Assembly: GCA_030640725.1 (NCBI GenBank)
Contig: DAOWIV010000156.1
Coordinates: forward strand, 1-8,251
Reading direction: 5' to 3'
DNA from: Methanosarcinales archaeon
GTDB taxonomy: Archaea > Halobacteriota > Methanosarcinia > Methanosarcinales > Methanogasteraceae
DNA: 8,251 bases
Made by a program: the position numbers and the translations under genes
Shown here: in pieces, positions 1 to 6,196 of the stretch
How the letters are laid out: every line of letters begins with the position of its first letter
Position numbering within the stretch: the first letter of the stretch is position 1
The notes under the pieces: model-generated
Database searches by the model: none
What the model was told of the DNA's origin: nothing
What the model saw: only the letters and a program-made list of their open reading frames with translations

Positions 1-19
1 GAGGTATCTGATTGTAAAG

Positions 20-616
20 TTGTTGGTTCAATCCCAATCTTTAAGATTGATGAAAATGTTTACTACGATGTCAAGACGTGGGTGTAAGTTTAGCATGAAT
101 GGAACAGAATGTGATGTGGATTCTATGGGGTTCTCCTGCCCTGCACTGGTCGCTGCGGTGGCAGAGGTATCGCACGTACGATTTCGGGATGCGCGTGTAC
201 TCTTTGATCCGATTATCAAGAACGCAGCCAGGATATGGTTGCAAGAGTCAAACATCGACACCTCAAAGAAGTTTGACCTGCTGGAGGACGTGATCTCTTG
301 TTTTGTCGAGTCGGTGCCAGACCCGCCGGACATCACTATGACCAAGACCCCGGGTGGCGCGGTTAAACTCGTGATCGGTAACACCTGTCCGTTCTGGTGT
401 GCGTGTCAGATCATGAATGAAAAGATCGGGGTGATCGAGGGTTGTGCCGAAGCGATCACGCTACTTCAGGTGATCGATCAGATGTGGCAGTCAAGTGAAT
501 CGCTTACATACGAATTCCAGCCGTCGCAGAGGCGCGGCAGACCGTGCATAATTTACATCGGGACGGTTGAGCAGATTCTGCTTAACCGGGAACATCAAAG
601 CCTGTATACCCATTGA
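20..616 (+). CDS. Cysteine-rich protein of unknown function, start uncertain (possibly V4R-like C-terminal part)
   Basis: I do not recognise this protein with confidence. Read from the TTG at 20 it has 198 residues and nine cysteines (22, 31, 40, 94, 123, 127, 129, 142, 176). The densest group lies in the motif NTCPFWCACQ (121-130), followed by an EGC at 140-142 and a helical stretch, then GRPCIIYIG near the end. A cysteine-containing 'CP' segment followed by a second cysteine before a helix is loosely reminiscent of V4R (4-vinyl reductase) small-molecule-binding domains; this is weak inference. No membrane segment or signal peptide is seen. The frame is open to the left window edge, so the gene may be partial. 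A GAGGT at 1-5 is 14 bases before TTG-20, too far by the spacing seen in other genes here; ATG-50 and ATG-56 are alternatives without a clear ribosome site. Its 3' end overlaps convergent sppA by 35 bases. Coding is supported by length and a protein-like composition only. Confidence 0.6.
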   Translation: MLVQSQSLRLMKMFTTMSRRGCKFSMNGTECDVDSMGFSCPALVAAVAEVSHVRFRDARVLFDPIIKNAARIWLQESNIDTSKKFDLLEDVISCFVESVPDPPDITMTKTPGGAVKLVIGNTCPFWCACQIMNEKIGVIEGCAEAITLLQVIDQMWQSSESLTYEFQPSQRRGRPCIIYIGTVEQILLNREHQSLYTH

Positions 617-1733
617 TGCGCTCACTTTCTCCGAACAACAACTGGGTAATCGATGGTTTGTTCATATAAGTGATAGTAGGCTCTCCCGTGATGTTTCCGA
701 GATTGGCGGCTACGTCGATGGCATCGTACATATTACCAGTCTCGTCCACCAGACCGAGATCTACTGCGTCTGCGCCGGTATATATGCGCCCGTCAGAGAG
801 GTTCAGCACATCATCCCGGGTCATGTTTCTTCCGCTTACGACCGCGTCCACAAACCTTGAAAACGCATCCATCACCACCGCACCTGCATATTCCTTCTCA
901 TCCTCGGTCAGGTTTCTCCAGTCCGCGCCCATGTCCTTGAACTCCCCTGATTTCGCAACCCAGTGCTCGATCCCCTCTTCGTCATAGTATCCTGATTTGT
1001 TCTCAAAGACCCAGACCACGCCGATGCTGCCTGTGATGGTGTCAGGGTTTGCAATGATCCGGTCAGCCGGGGCAGAGATGTAGTACGCAGCACTTGCAGC
1101 GACGTCAGCCATCGAGATCACCACCGGCTTTCCGTCCACCTGCACCTTCGCAATCTCGGTTGCGATCTCCTGCGCCGCGGCTGGGGTGCCGCCCGGGCTG
1201 TTCACCCGTAGAACGATCGCTTTTATATTATCGTCCTTTGCCGCAATCCTCAGGTTCTTGCAGATATTTTCTGAGGTCGCAAACCCAAATCCATCAGGTA
1301 GCCCCCCTGTAATCATTATTCCCTGCACGTAGATCACTGCAACCTGATCTCTGGCAGGATAAAACCCCTGGGTATCAAAATCTCCAAGGATCATTGCAAG
1401 GCACACCCCGAAGACCGTTATCAGCAATAACACGATCGCAATATATACAAAGAATCCTTTCAGCGGGTTTTTCTTTGGTGGTTGAGTTGGGACCCGGGTC
1501 GGTGCCGGAGGTGGCGAGATTGGCGGCTGGGGTGGTGGCGATGACGGCGGAGGCACCGAGGTCGGCACCGGCGAAGGTGACATCTCAGCAACAGAACTCC
1601 CGTCATCAATCCGGGTCTTCCGATCCGCCCTGTCGAGGATCTCATCTATATGTTTGAGTTCTCGATCCGGCTCTGACCGGACGGCTGCGTCGGTCTCGCT
1701 GCTCTGATCGCCGGTATGCTCTGGTAGAGTCAT
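582..1733 (-). CDS. sppA: Signal peptide peptidase SppA-type serine protease (S49 family), membrane-anchored
   Basis: This is an S49-family membrane protease, which in known members cleaves remnant signal peptides within or at the membrane by a Ser-Lys dyad. The 383-residue protein starts at ATG-1733; a TTG three bases upstream is a less likely start. Residues 1-50 are polar and charged, 51-90 are strongly proline-rich, KK at 87-88 precedes one membrane helix (about 93-117), and the S49 domain follows. The motif VNSPGGT (177-183), the catalytic-serine segment DVAASAAYY (Ser214) and SGEFKDMG (Lys266) are all visible. The Ser-Lys distance of 52 residues equals that of Bacillus subtilis SppA (Ser147/Lys199). 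GRIYTG near 316-321 and DLGLVDE near 325-331 are also family-typical. The Lys-Lys before the helix predicts a cytoplasmic N-terminus and an external protease domain. The length fits the short, single-domain SppA form. No Shine-Dalgarno is seen; a TATA-like box about 27 bases upstream suggests a leaderless message. Confidence 0.9.
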   Translation of the reverse strand: MTLPEHTGDQSSETDAAVRSEPDRELKHIDEILDRADRKTRIDDGSSVAEMSPSPVPTSVPPPSSPPPQPPISPPPAPTRVPTQPPKKNPLKGFFVYIAIVLLLITVFGVCLAMILGDFDTQGFYPARDQVAVIYVQGIMITGGLPDGFGFATSENICKNLRIAAKDDNIKAIVLRVNSPGGTPAAAQEIATEIAKVQVDGKPVVISMADVAASAAYYISAPADRIIANPDTITGSIGVVWVFENKSGYYDEEGIEHWVAKSGEFKDMGADWRNLTEDEKEYAGAVVMDAFSRFVDAVVSGRNMTRDDVLNLSDGRIYTGADAVDLGLVDETGNMYDAIDVAANLGNITGEPTITYMNKPSITQLLFGESERINGYTGFDVPG

Positions 1734-1756
1734 CAATGATTCATGGGTGATGTGAG

Positions 1757-1764
1757 CTTAAAAG
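1757..1764 (-). promoter_or_regulatory. Putative TATA box of sppA
   Basis: On the minus strand this reads CTTTTAAG, with a purine-rich AAAGAACG-type stretch just upstream that could act as BRE. Its centre is about 27 bases before the sppA ATG at 1733, the usual archaeal TATA-to-start-of-transcription distance, so transcription would begin at or next to the start codon. The lack of a Shine-Dalgarno before this gene agrees. The call rests on motif and distance only. Confidence 0.4.
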
Positions 1765-1794
1765 CGTTCTTTTGATCCGCACATCGCCGAGCGT

Positions 1795-2925
1795 TTATGC
1801 AGACAGCCGTCTTGCAATATCATCCCCGACATCGCTTGTACCGGCTGACCCTCCGAGATCGTACGTCTTAACCTTCCCGTCGGCGAGATTTGCCTCGATT
1901 GCGCCAATGATCGCCTGCGCAGCATCACGCTCGCCCAGTTCCTCGATCAGCATCGCACCAGCCCAGATCGTTGCGATCGGGTTGACCTTGTTCAAGCCTT
2001 TGTGCTTTGGCGCGCTCCCGTGTATCGGCTCGAACATCGAGACGCCGTCCGGGTTGATGTTTCCGCCCGGCGCAAGCCCGAGTCCTCCCTGGATCATCGC
2101 GCCAAGATCGGTTATGATATCGCCGAACATGTTTGGAGTGACCACCACATCGAACCACTCAGGGTTCTTCACAAACCACATGCAGATCGCATCAACGAAA
2201 TTGAAATCAGTCTCGATGTCAGGATAGCCGTCTGCAACCGATGTGAAGACTTCCCTCCAGAATCCATAGATGTCGGTCATCACGTTTGCCTTGTCAACGG
2301 ACGAGAGATGCTGTTTTCGGGAGGGATCTGATGCGAGTTCGAATGCATACTTGATCACGCGCTCGCTCCCCTGCCTGCTGATCAGCCCGATCTGGTACGC
2401 GATCTCGTCAGCGTCGGTCTCGACATCCAGGTCGAACTTCACCTGATACAGGTTGCGCACGATCTCCGCGGTACCATGGCTCCTGCCAGCCGATGCATGT
2501 CCGCCAACGCCGATGTACAGGTCCTCGGTGTTCTCCCGCACCACGACAAAGTCGATATCCTCAGGTCCCTTGTCCTTCAGCGGAGTGGCGACTCCCTTCA
2601 GAAGTTTGACGGGTCTTAAGTTGATGTACTGATCAAAATAAAACCGTGTGGTCAGGAGAATTCCCTGTTCAAGCACGCCCGGAGGAATACGCGGGTCGCC
2701 GATTGATCCAAGATAGATTGCGTCATATCCGGACAGTTCCTTAAGCGTGTCCTCTGACATGAGTTCTCCGGTCTCAAGATAATGTTCTGCGCCATGCGGA
2801 TACCGGGTCCAGTCGATATCAAATCCGTACACCTCGCCTGCGGTGTCAAGAACCTTTTTTCCTTCTGCGACTATCTCAGGACCGATGCCATCGCCCGGGA
2901 TCACCGGGATTTTATACTGTGCCAT
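1795..2925 (-). CDS. Isopropylmalate/isocitrate dehydrogenase-family beta-decarboxylating dehydrogenase (LeuB/AksF-like)
   Basis: A 376-residue oxidative decarboxylase of the beta-decarboxylating dehydrogenase family. These enzymes oxidise a (2R)-2-hydroxy, 3-carboxylate substrate with NAD(P)+ and Mg2+; likely substrates here are 3-isopropylmalate (leucine synthesis), a homoisocitrate (AksF, coenzyme B synthesis in methanogens) or isocitrate. Visible features: PGDGIGPEI at 10-18; substrate arginines Arg94, Arg104 (in NLRP) and Arg130 (in VRENTEDLY); catalytic Tyr137 and Lys212 (VDKANVMT); metal ligands Asp245, Asp269 and Asp273 (FGDIITD); and nucleotide loop FEPIHGSAP at 298-306. After that loop comes Lys307-His308, with Val314, resembling Lys344/Val351 of NADP-specific E. 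coli Icd rather than the Asp of NAD-type LeuB. The segment DQYINLRPVKL and the IWAGAMLIEELGE helix also recall tartrate/D-malate dehydrogenases and actinobacterial LeuB. No leuCD or aks genes adjoin, so the substrate is undecided. The start ATG has GAGGAT five bases upstream. Family is certain, exact function is not. Confidence 0.93.
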   Translation of the reverse strand: MAQYKIPVIPGDGIGPEIVAEGKKVLDTAGEVYGFDIDWTRYPHGAEHYLETGELMSEDTLKELSGYDAIYLGSIGDPRIPPGVLEQGILLTTRFYFDQYINLRPVKLLKGVATPLKDKGPEDIDFVVVRENTEDLYIGVGGHASAGRSHGTAEIVRNLYQVKFDLDVETDADEIAYQIGLISRQGSERVIKYAFELASDPSRKQHLSSVDKANVMTDIYGFWREVFTSVADGYPDIETDFNFVDAICMWFVKNPEWFDVVVTPNMFGDIITDLGAMIQGGLGLAPGGNINPDGVSMFEPIHGSAPKHKGLNKVNPIATIWAGAMLIEELGERDAAQAIIGAIEANLADGKVKTYDLGGSAGTSDVGDDIARRLSA

Positions 2926-2930
2926 AGTTC

Positions 2931-2936
2931 ATCCTC
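2931..2936 (-). promoter_or_regulatory. Shine-Dalgarno site of the dehydrogenase gene
   Basis: The minus strand reads GAGGAT followed by five bases (GAACT) and then the ATG at 2925. It matches the purine-rich complement of the archaeal 16S 3' end and fixes the start of the dehydrogenase. Confidence 0.6.
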
Positions 2937-2957
2937 GGCACATCATTGGTGCCGGGA

Positions 2958-2965
2958 TGATAAAT
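2958..2965 (-). promoter_or_regulatory. Putative TATA box of the dehydrogenase gene
   Basis: The minus strand reads GATTTATC preceded by AAAA, a TATA-like element with a possible BRE. Transcription would start near 2935, giving a leader of about ten bases that just includes the GAGGAT ribosome site. This supports transcription separate from the upstream antiporter gene. Confidence 0.4.
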
Positions 2966-3039
2966 CTTTTGCGACTGGTGGTGCTGGGGCGGTTTTGCGT
3001 CAGCGCGGCGTCAGATCTCGTCCCAAAGCCCGTTTTATC

Positions 3040-3045
3040 AAAAAA
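3040..3045 (-). terminator. Possible oligo-T terminator after the antiporter gene
   Basis: The minus strand carries six consecutive T about 45 bases beyond the antiporter stop codon and upstream of the dehydrogenase promoter-like element. Archaeal RNA polymerase often terminates at such T-runs without a hairpin, and I see no strong stem next to it. The rest of the 164-base gap 2926-3089 holds no other feature I can support. Confidence 0.35.
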
Positions 3046-3089
3046 GCTTCTCCACCACCACAACCACCCGGGACTCCGAGAATCAGGCA

Positions 3090-4919
3090 CTACCTGAACA
3101 TATCAACAGCCTTTCTCACGGATTTCATCTTCCCCATGATCGTGATACGATCCCCGTTTTCGATGACCGCGTCACCATGTGGGATCAGGGTGTCGTCACC
3201 TCTGTGGATCAGCACGATTATCGAGTTAATCGGAATCTTGAGTTCTTTTATCGCTTTTCCGATCATCTCCGGATTGGTCACCAGTACTTCGACGATATCG
3301 CCGTGCTCGCCAAGTTCGTACATCGAGAACAAGCTCGGATGCCCGATCAGATGGTCCAGGATCGCGGCTGTTGACGCAATCGGACTCATCGACTTGATTC
3401 CAAGATCATGGAACGTTGACAGGTTCTTCGGGTCATTCGCCCGTGCAATGAGCTTGCCCTCTCCAAACCCGAACTTGCTCCTTGCAACCTGGCAGATCAG
3501 CATATTCACGCTGTCCTTATCGGTGGTCGCCACAAGGTATCCGGCGTTTTTAATGCCAGCCTTCCGGAGTACCGTGATATCCCCGCCGTCCCCGTGTACG
3601 GTCGGTATACCAAACTTCTCCAGACGTTTGCAATGCTCGATATCCGTGTCGATCACGACCACGTTCTCCCCTCTTCGGCTCAGACGGTGCGCAAGCGTGC
3701 TCCCGACACCGCCGCCTCCAACAATGAGTATCTCCATTGGTATCACCTTAAGTCTTCTTGCAATCGGTCTGGCAAGCACACCAGTCAGTATTACTGTGAT
3801 GATGATGCATAAAAATACAAGCCCCATGATGGTGTCGCCCACATCTCTATCAGTTATATTGAGTGCAAAATAGGTTGCCATCGATGCAGGCACCACCCCT
3901 CGCGGACCCATTGCGGAGATGAACAATCGGTCGTTGAACCGCAATGGCGAATGGATGGTAGACACAAAGACCGTGATTGGTCTCACAATGAGAATAAGAG
4001 CCGCGATAACGAGTACGCCGCGCACCCCCAGAGATGCGATGCTGTTGAATTGCAGCATTGCAGCAAGGAGTATGAAGATAACCGAGAGCAAAATAATTGA
4101 TAAATAACTTTTGAACTCCCGCACCTCCTTCTTATATTGCACATCCGCCATCCCCATATATATTGCGGCAATTGCCACCGCTAATATACCTGTTTCGCGA
4201 GAAAGCATCTCCGCGATCGTATATGTAATGAGAACAAAGGACATGGTGGTTAGATGCACCAGCTGCTTTGTGATGACCCGGGTCTGCGATAGTGCAAATG
4301 TGCAGGTCAGCCCCATGATCAGCCCAACCGTCACGCCGATTGCGATGCGCAGCAGGAACGTGGTGATTCCGTATTCAACTGTCGGGTGTGACATCGTGAT
4401 CCATTCAAAGATCACCGCGGCAAGGAGTACGCTGACCGCATCATTGAATACACCCTCCATCTCCAGAATGCTGCGTATCCGGTTATTAACCCTCATATCC
4501 TGCATCAGAGGCACAATGACCGTCGGACCGGTTGCTGCCACCAGCGCACCGAACAGGAACGCAAAACCCCAGTCAAGTCCTGCCAGTCCATGCGCGACGA
4601 CTGCGCCACCGATCATGGTGATCAGCACACCGACGCTGACCAGTGTAAGTACGCTATGTGACACCGTGCGCAGGTGCCTGATATCAATGTTGATGCCGCC
4701 ATTAAAGACTATTATCACCACTGCAAACGTGACAACCAGTCTCAAGCCATCGCCATATATATGCGGGTCGATGACCCCAATACCTTCCGGTCCGAGCAGG
4801 ATGCCCGCAGCAAGCAGAAATACGATGCTTGGTATGCGCACGATTTTACTGAGCATCTGTGCGAGGATACTTGCCGTAAGGACCAGTGTGAATAATGCAA
4901 AGATGTATATCGGTTCCAT
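3090..4919 (-). CDS. CPA1-type Na+(K+)/H+ antiporter with C-terminal RCK (TrkA-N/TrkA-C) regulatory module
   Basis: A 609-residue integral membrane antiporter that would exchange Na+ or K+ for protons. Residues 1 to about 390 form the transporter, with about a dozen hydrophobic helices. CPA1/NhaP hallmarks are TGPTVIVPL (130-138), EGVFNDAVSVLL (155-166, the Asn159-Asp160 ion-site pair) and GPRGVVPAS (338-346). A cytosolic Rossmann RCK_N domain follows (about 395-510) with the dinucleotide motif GGGGVGS at 401-407, an acidic residue at the end of the second strand (VVVIDTD) and HGDGGD at 442-447. A RCK_C domain ends the protein (about 535-605). Such modules gate transport by nucleotide or ion binding. 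The frame stays open upstream to 5162, but that would run into rpl24; the ATG at 4919 begins directly with the first helix and is chosen. Its ribosome site is weak. K+ versus Na+ specificity cannot be read from the sequence. Confidence 0.92.
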   Translation of the reverse strand: MEPIYIFALFTLVLTASILAQMLSKIVRIPSIVFLLAAGILLGPEGIGVIDPHIYGDGLRLVVTFAVVIIVFNGGINIDIRHLRTVSHSVLTLVSVGVLITMIGGAVVAHGLAGLDWGFAFLFGALVAATGPTVIVPLMQDMRVNNRIRSILEMEGVFNDAVSVLLAAVIFEWITMSHPTVEYGITTFLLRIAIGVTVGLIMGLTCTFALSQTRVITKQLVHLTTMSFVLITYTIAEMLSRETGILAVAIAAIYMGMADVQYKKEVREFKSYLSIILLSVIFILLAAMLQFNSIASLGVRGVLVIAALILIVRPITVFVSTIHSPLRFNDRLFISAMGPRGVVPASMATYFALNITDRDVGDTIMGLVFLCIIITVILTGVLARPIARRLKVIPMEILIVGGGGVGSTLAHRLSRRGENVVVIDTDIEHCKRLEKFGIPTVHGDGGDITVLRKAGIKNAGYLVATTDKDSVNMLICQVARSKFGFGEGKLIARANDPKNLSTFHDLGIKSMSPIASTAAILDHLIGHPSLFSMYELGEHGDIVEVLVTNPEMIGKAIKELKIPINSIIVLIHRGDDTLIPHGDAVIENGDRITIMGKMKSVRKAVDMFR

Positions 4920-4960
4920 GTTGCCTGAGGTCAACCCCCGTAGAATGTGTGTGGCGACGG

Positions 4961-4968
4961 CATAAACC
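4961..4968 (-). promoter_or_regulatory. Weak putative TATA box of the antiporter gene
   Basis: The minus strand reads GGTTTATG about 45 bases before the antiporter ATG at 4919, predicting a leader of roughly 20 bases. There is no convincing BRE. Offered as the best candidate in the divergent region, with low confidence. Confidence 0.25.
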
Positions 4969-5045
4969 AGTTGTGGTATGCGAGGGTAGGATGCATGCGT
5001 TTGGCACCCCCGGTTTTGCAGAATACACAGGTCACATTTTTCGGT

Positions 5046-5075
5046 CCGGCGCCGCATAAGCCGGCAGTCTGCGGC
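5046..5075. repeat. Two overlapping, mutually exclusive inverted repeats in the divergent promoter region
   Basis: CCGGC (5046-5050) pairs with GCCGG (5060-5064), and GCCGCA (5051-5056) pairs with TGCGGC (5070-5075) as a perfect six-base stem. The two arrangements share bases and exclude one another. They lie just upstream of the BRE/TATA-like elements of the ribosomal operon, so a DNA operator is a more natural reading than an RNA leader structure. The arms are short, so chance is possible. Confidence 0.3.
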
Positions 5076-5077
5076 AT

Positions 5078-5093
5078 CGGAAACATAGATATA
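5078..5093 (+). promoter_or_regulatory. Putative BRE and TATA box of the ribosomal-protein operon
   Basis: CGGAAAC at 5078-5084 resembles the archaeal TFB-recognition element, and AGATATA at 5087-5093 is a TATA-like box. Their spacing is right for a core promoter. Transcription would begin about 27 bases beyond the TATA centre, at about 5117, giving a leaderless or nearly leaderless rpl24 message. The nearby AAGG at 5111-5114 sits too close to the ATG to be a normal ribosome site. Confidence 0.45.
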
Positions 5094-5117
5094 CCATAGC
5101 AACAAATTGTAAGGATT

Positions 5118-5471
5118 ATGAAATCCAAACAACCGCGAAAGCAGAGGAAAGCGCAATATCAAGCCCCTCTACACAAAAGACAAAAATTTATGAGAGCCCA
5201 TTTAAGTAAATCGCTGCGGGAGAAATATGGACGGCGAACGTTTGGCGTTCGCACCGGAGACACTGTAAAAATCATGCGCGGTGAGTATGCAGGCAAAGAA
5301 GGGAAGGTTGAACGGCTTTATCTTAAAGATTGCAAGCTTGCGATCGATGCCGTAACATTATTTAAGGCGAACGGAGAAGAGGTTCCAAGACCAGTGTATC
5401 CATCGAACGTAATGATAACCAAACTTAATCTCGAGGATGAAATGAGAGAACAGACACTCGGACAGGAGTGA
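5118..5471 (+). CDS. rpl24: Large-subunit ribosomal protein uL24 (archaeal L24)
   Basis: This 117-residue protein is an early-assembling large-subunit protein that binds 23S rRNA domain I. The start KSKQPRKQRKAQY with APLHKR and the M-R-A-H-L-S segment is the archaeal/eukaryal L26-type N-terminus. A KOW motif occupies about 43-70 (FGVRTGDTVKI, then GEYAGKEGKVERL), and YPSNVMITKLNL near 94-105 is typical of the C-terminal part. The length is normal for archaea. The ATG at 5118 gives the expected N-terminus. It is the first gene of the operon here; its usual upstream partners rpl14 and rps17 are missing. Its TGA stop at 5469-5471 overlaps the ribosome site of rps4e. Confidence 0.97.
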   Translation: MKSKQPRKQRKAQYQAPLHKRQKFMRAHLSKSLREKYGRRTFGVRTGDTVKIMRGEYAGKEGKVERLYLKDCKLAIDAVTLFKANGEEVPRPVYPSNVMITKLNLEDEMREQTLGQE

Positions 5472-5476
5472 TTTTA

Positions 5477-6196
5477 GTGAGCAGGCACCAAAAAAGACTT
5501 TCAGCACCAAAATCGTGGAACATACAGAGAAAGACACAGACATTCGTTGTCAAATCCGCACCGGGACCACATTCCGAATCAAAGAGCATTCCGTTACTAG
5601 TGGCTCTGCGAGATATGTTAAAACTCGCAAATTCGAGCAAAGAGGTGAAGAGAATACTGCACGATGGTAGTGTTATGGTCGATGGTAACATTGTGCGCGA
5701 TTCTAGATTTCCGGTGGGGCTTTTCGATGTTATAACCATACCGAAAACTGATACATCGTACAGAGTCCTTCTGGACCGAAAACAGAGACTCATGCTCCGT
5801 AAAGTCACCGATTCGGGCATTAAATTGTACCGGATCAATAACAAAACGAATGTGAAAGGTGGGGCTACCCAGTTAAATCTCCATGACGGTTCGAATATCA
5901 TTTCAGATGAATTTTCATACCGCACATCCGATTCGGTACTTGTTTCGATTCCTGAGCGAAAGGTTCTCCAGCATCTCGTGTACAAACCCGGCAACCTCGC
6001 CCTGATCACGGGCGGGGCACATTCCGGGGAACTTGCAACGATCAAGGAGATCAAAAAGGTACGAAGCTCGATGCCAAACATGGTATCGCTCCAGAGCACG
6101 TATGATTTTGAGACGGTAGAGGATTATGTGTTTGTGATTGGCAAAAGCACTCCTGAAATGGAACTTCCCGATGAAAAAGGTGATGTGATTGACTGA
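5477..6196 (+). CDS. rps4e: Small-subunit ribosomal protein eS4
   Basis: This 239-residue protein is the archaeal/eukaryal S4e of the small subunit, absent from bacteria. The N-terminus SRHQKRLSAPKSW matches the family (usual form KHLKRLAAPKSW). An S4-like RNA-binding domain covers about 39-90, including VKRILHDGSVMVDG, and a KOW motif lies at about 170-192 (PGNLALITGGAHSGE). The GTG at 5477 is chosen because GGAGTG at 5465-5470 lies six bases before it and because the family start coincides with it; an in-frame GTG at 5468 would add three residues and lie inside that site. The gene follows the rpl24 stop by five bases, with the ribosome site spanning that stop, which suggests translational coupling. 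Its end overlaps the rpl5 start by eight bases. Confidence 0.97.
   Translation: MSRHQKRLSAPKSWNIQRKTQTFVVKSAPGPHSESKSIPLLVALRDMLKLANSSKEVKRILHDGSVMVDGNIVRDSRFPVGLFDVITIPKTDTSYRVLLDRKQRLMLRKVTDSGIKLYRINNKTNVKGGATQLNLHDGSNIISDEFSYRTSDSVLVSIPERKVLQHLVYKPGNLALITGGAHSGELATIKEIKKVRSSMPNMVSLQSTYDFETVEDYVFVIGKSTPEMELPDEKGDVID

Noticed and set aside
1500..1580. GGTGGC-like GC-rich tract that looked like a DNA repeat
   Set aside because: It is simply the reverse complement of the proline codons in the SppA N-terminal arm and has no regular period.
2782..3873. 363-codon open frame on the plus strand
   Set aside because: It lies antisense across the dehydrogenase start and the antiporter RCK domain; its protein has no recognisable motifs and looks like a shadow of minus-strand codon use.
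4111..4965. 284-codon open frame on the plus strand
   Set aside because: It is antisense to the antiporter membrane domain. Its Ser/Thr/Ile-rich composition is what complements of hydrophobic-helix codons produce.
4920..5117. Possible tRNA or small structured RNA in the divergent region
   Set aside because: No cloverleaf, T-arm or other RNA-family signature can be built; only the short inverted repeats at 5046-5075 are present.
4920..5162. In-frame N-terminal extension of the antiporter with a CxxC and further cysteine
   Set aside because: It would overlap the start of rpl24 and its promoter, lacks a ribosome site, and the protein from ATG-4919 begins directly with the first CPA1 helix.
5425..6099. 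224-codon open frame on the minus strand
   Set aside because: It is antisense to rps4e, which is a clear family member in the conserved operon.
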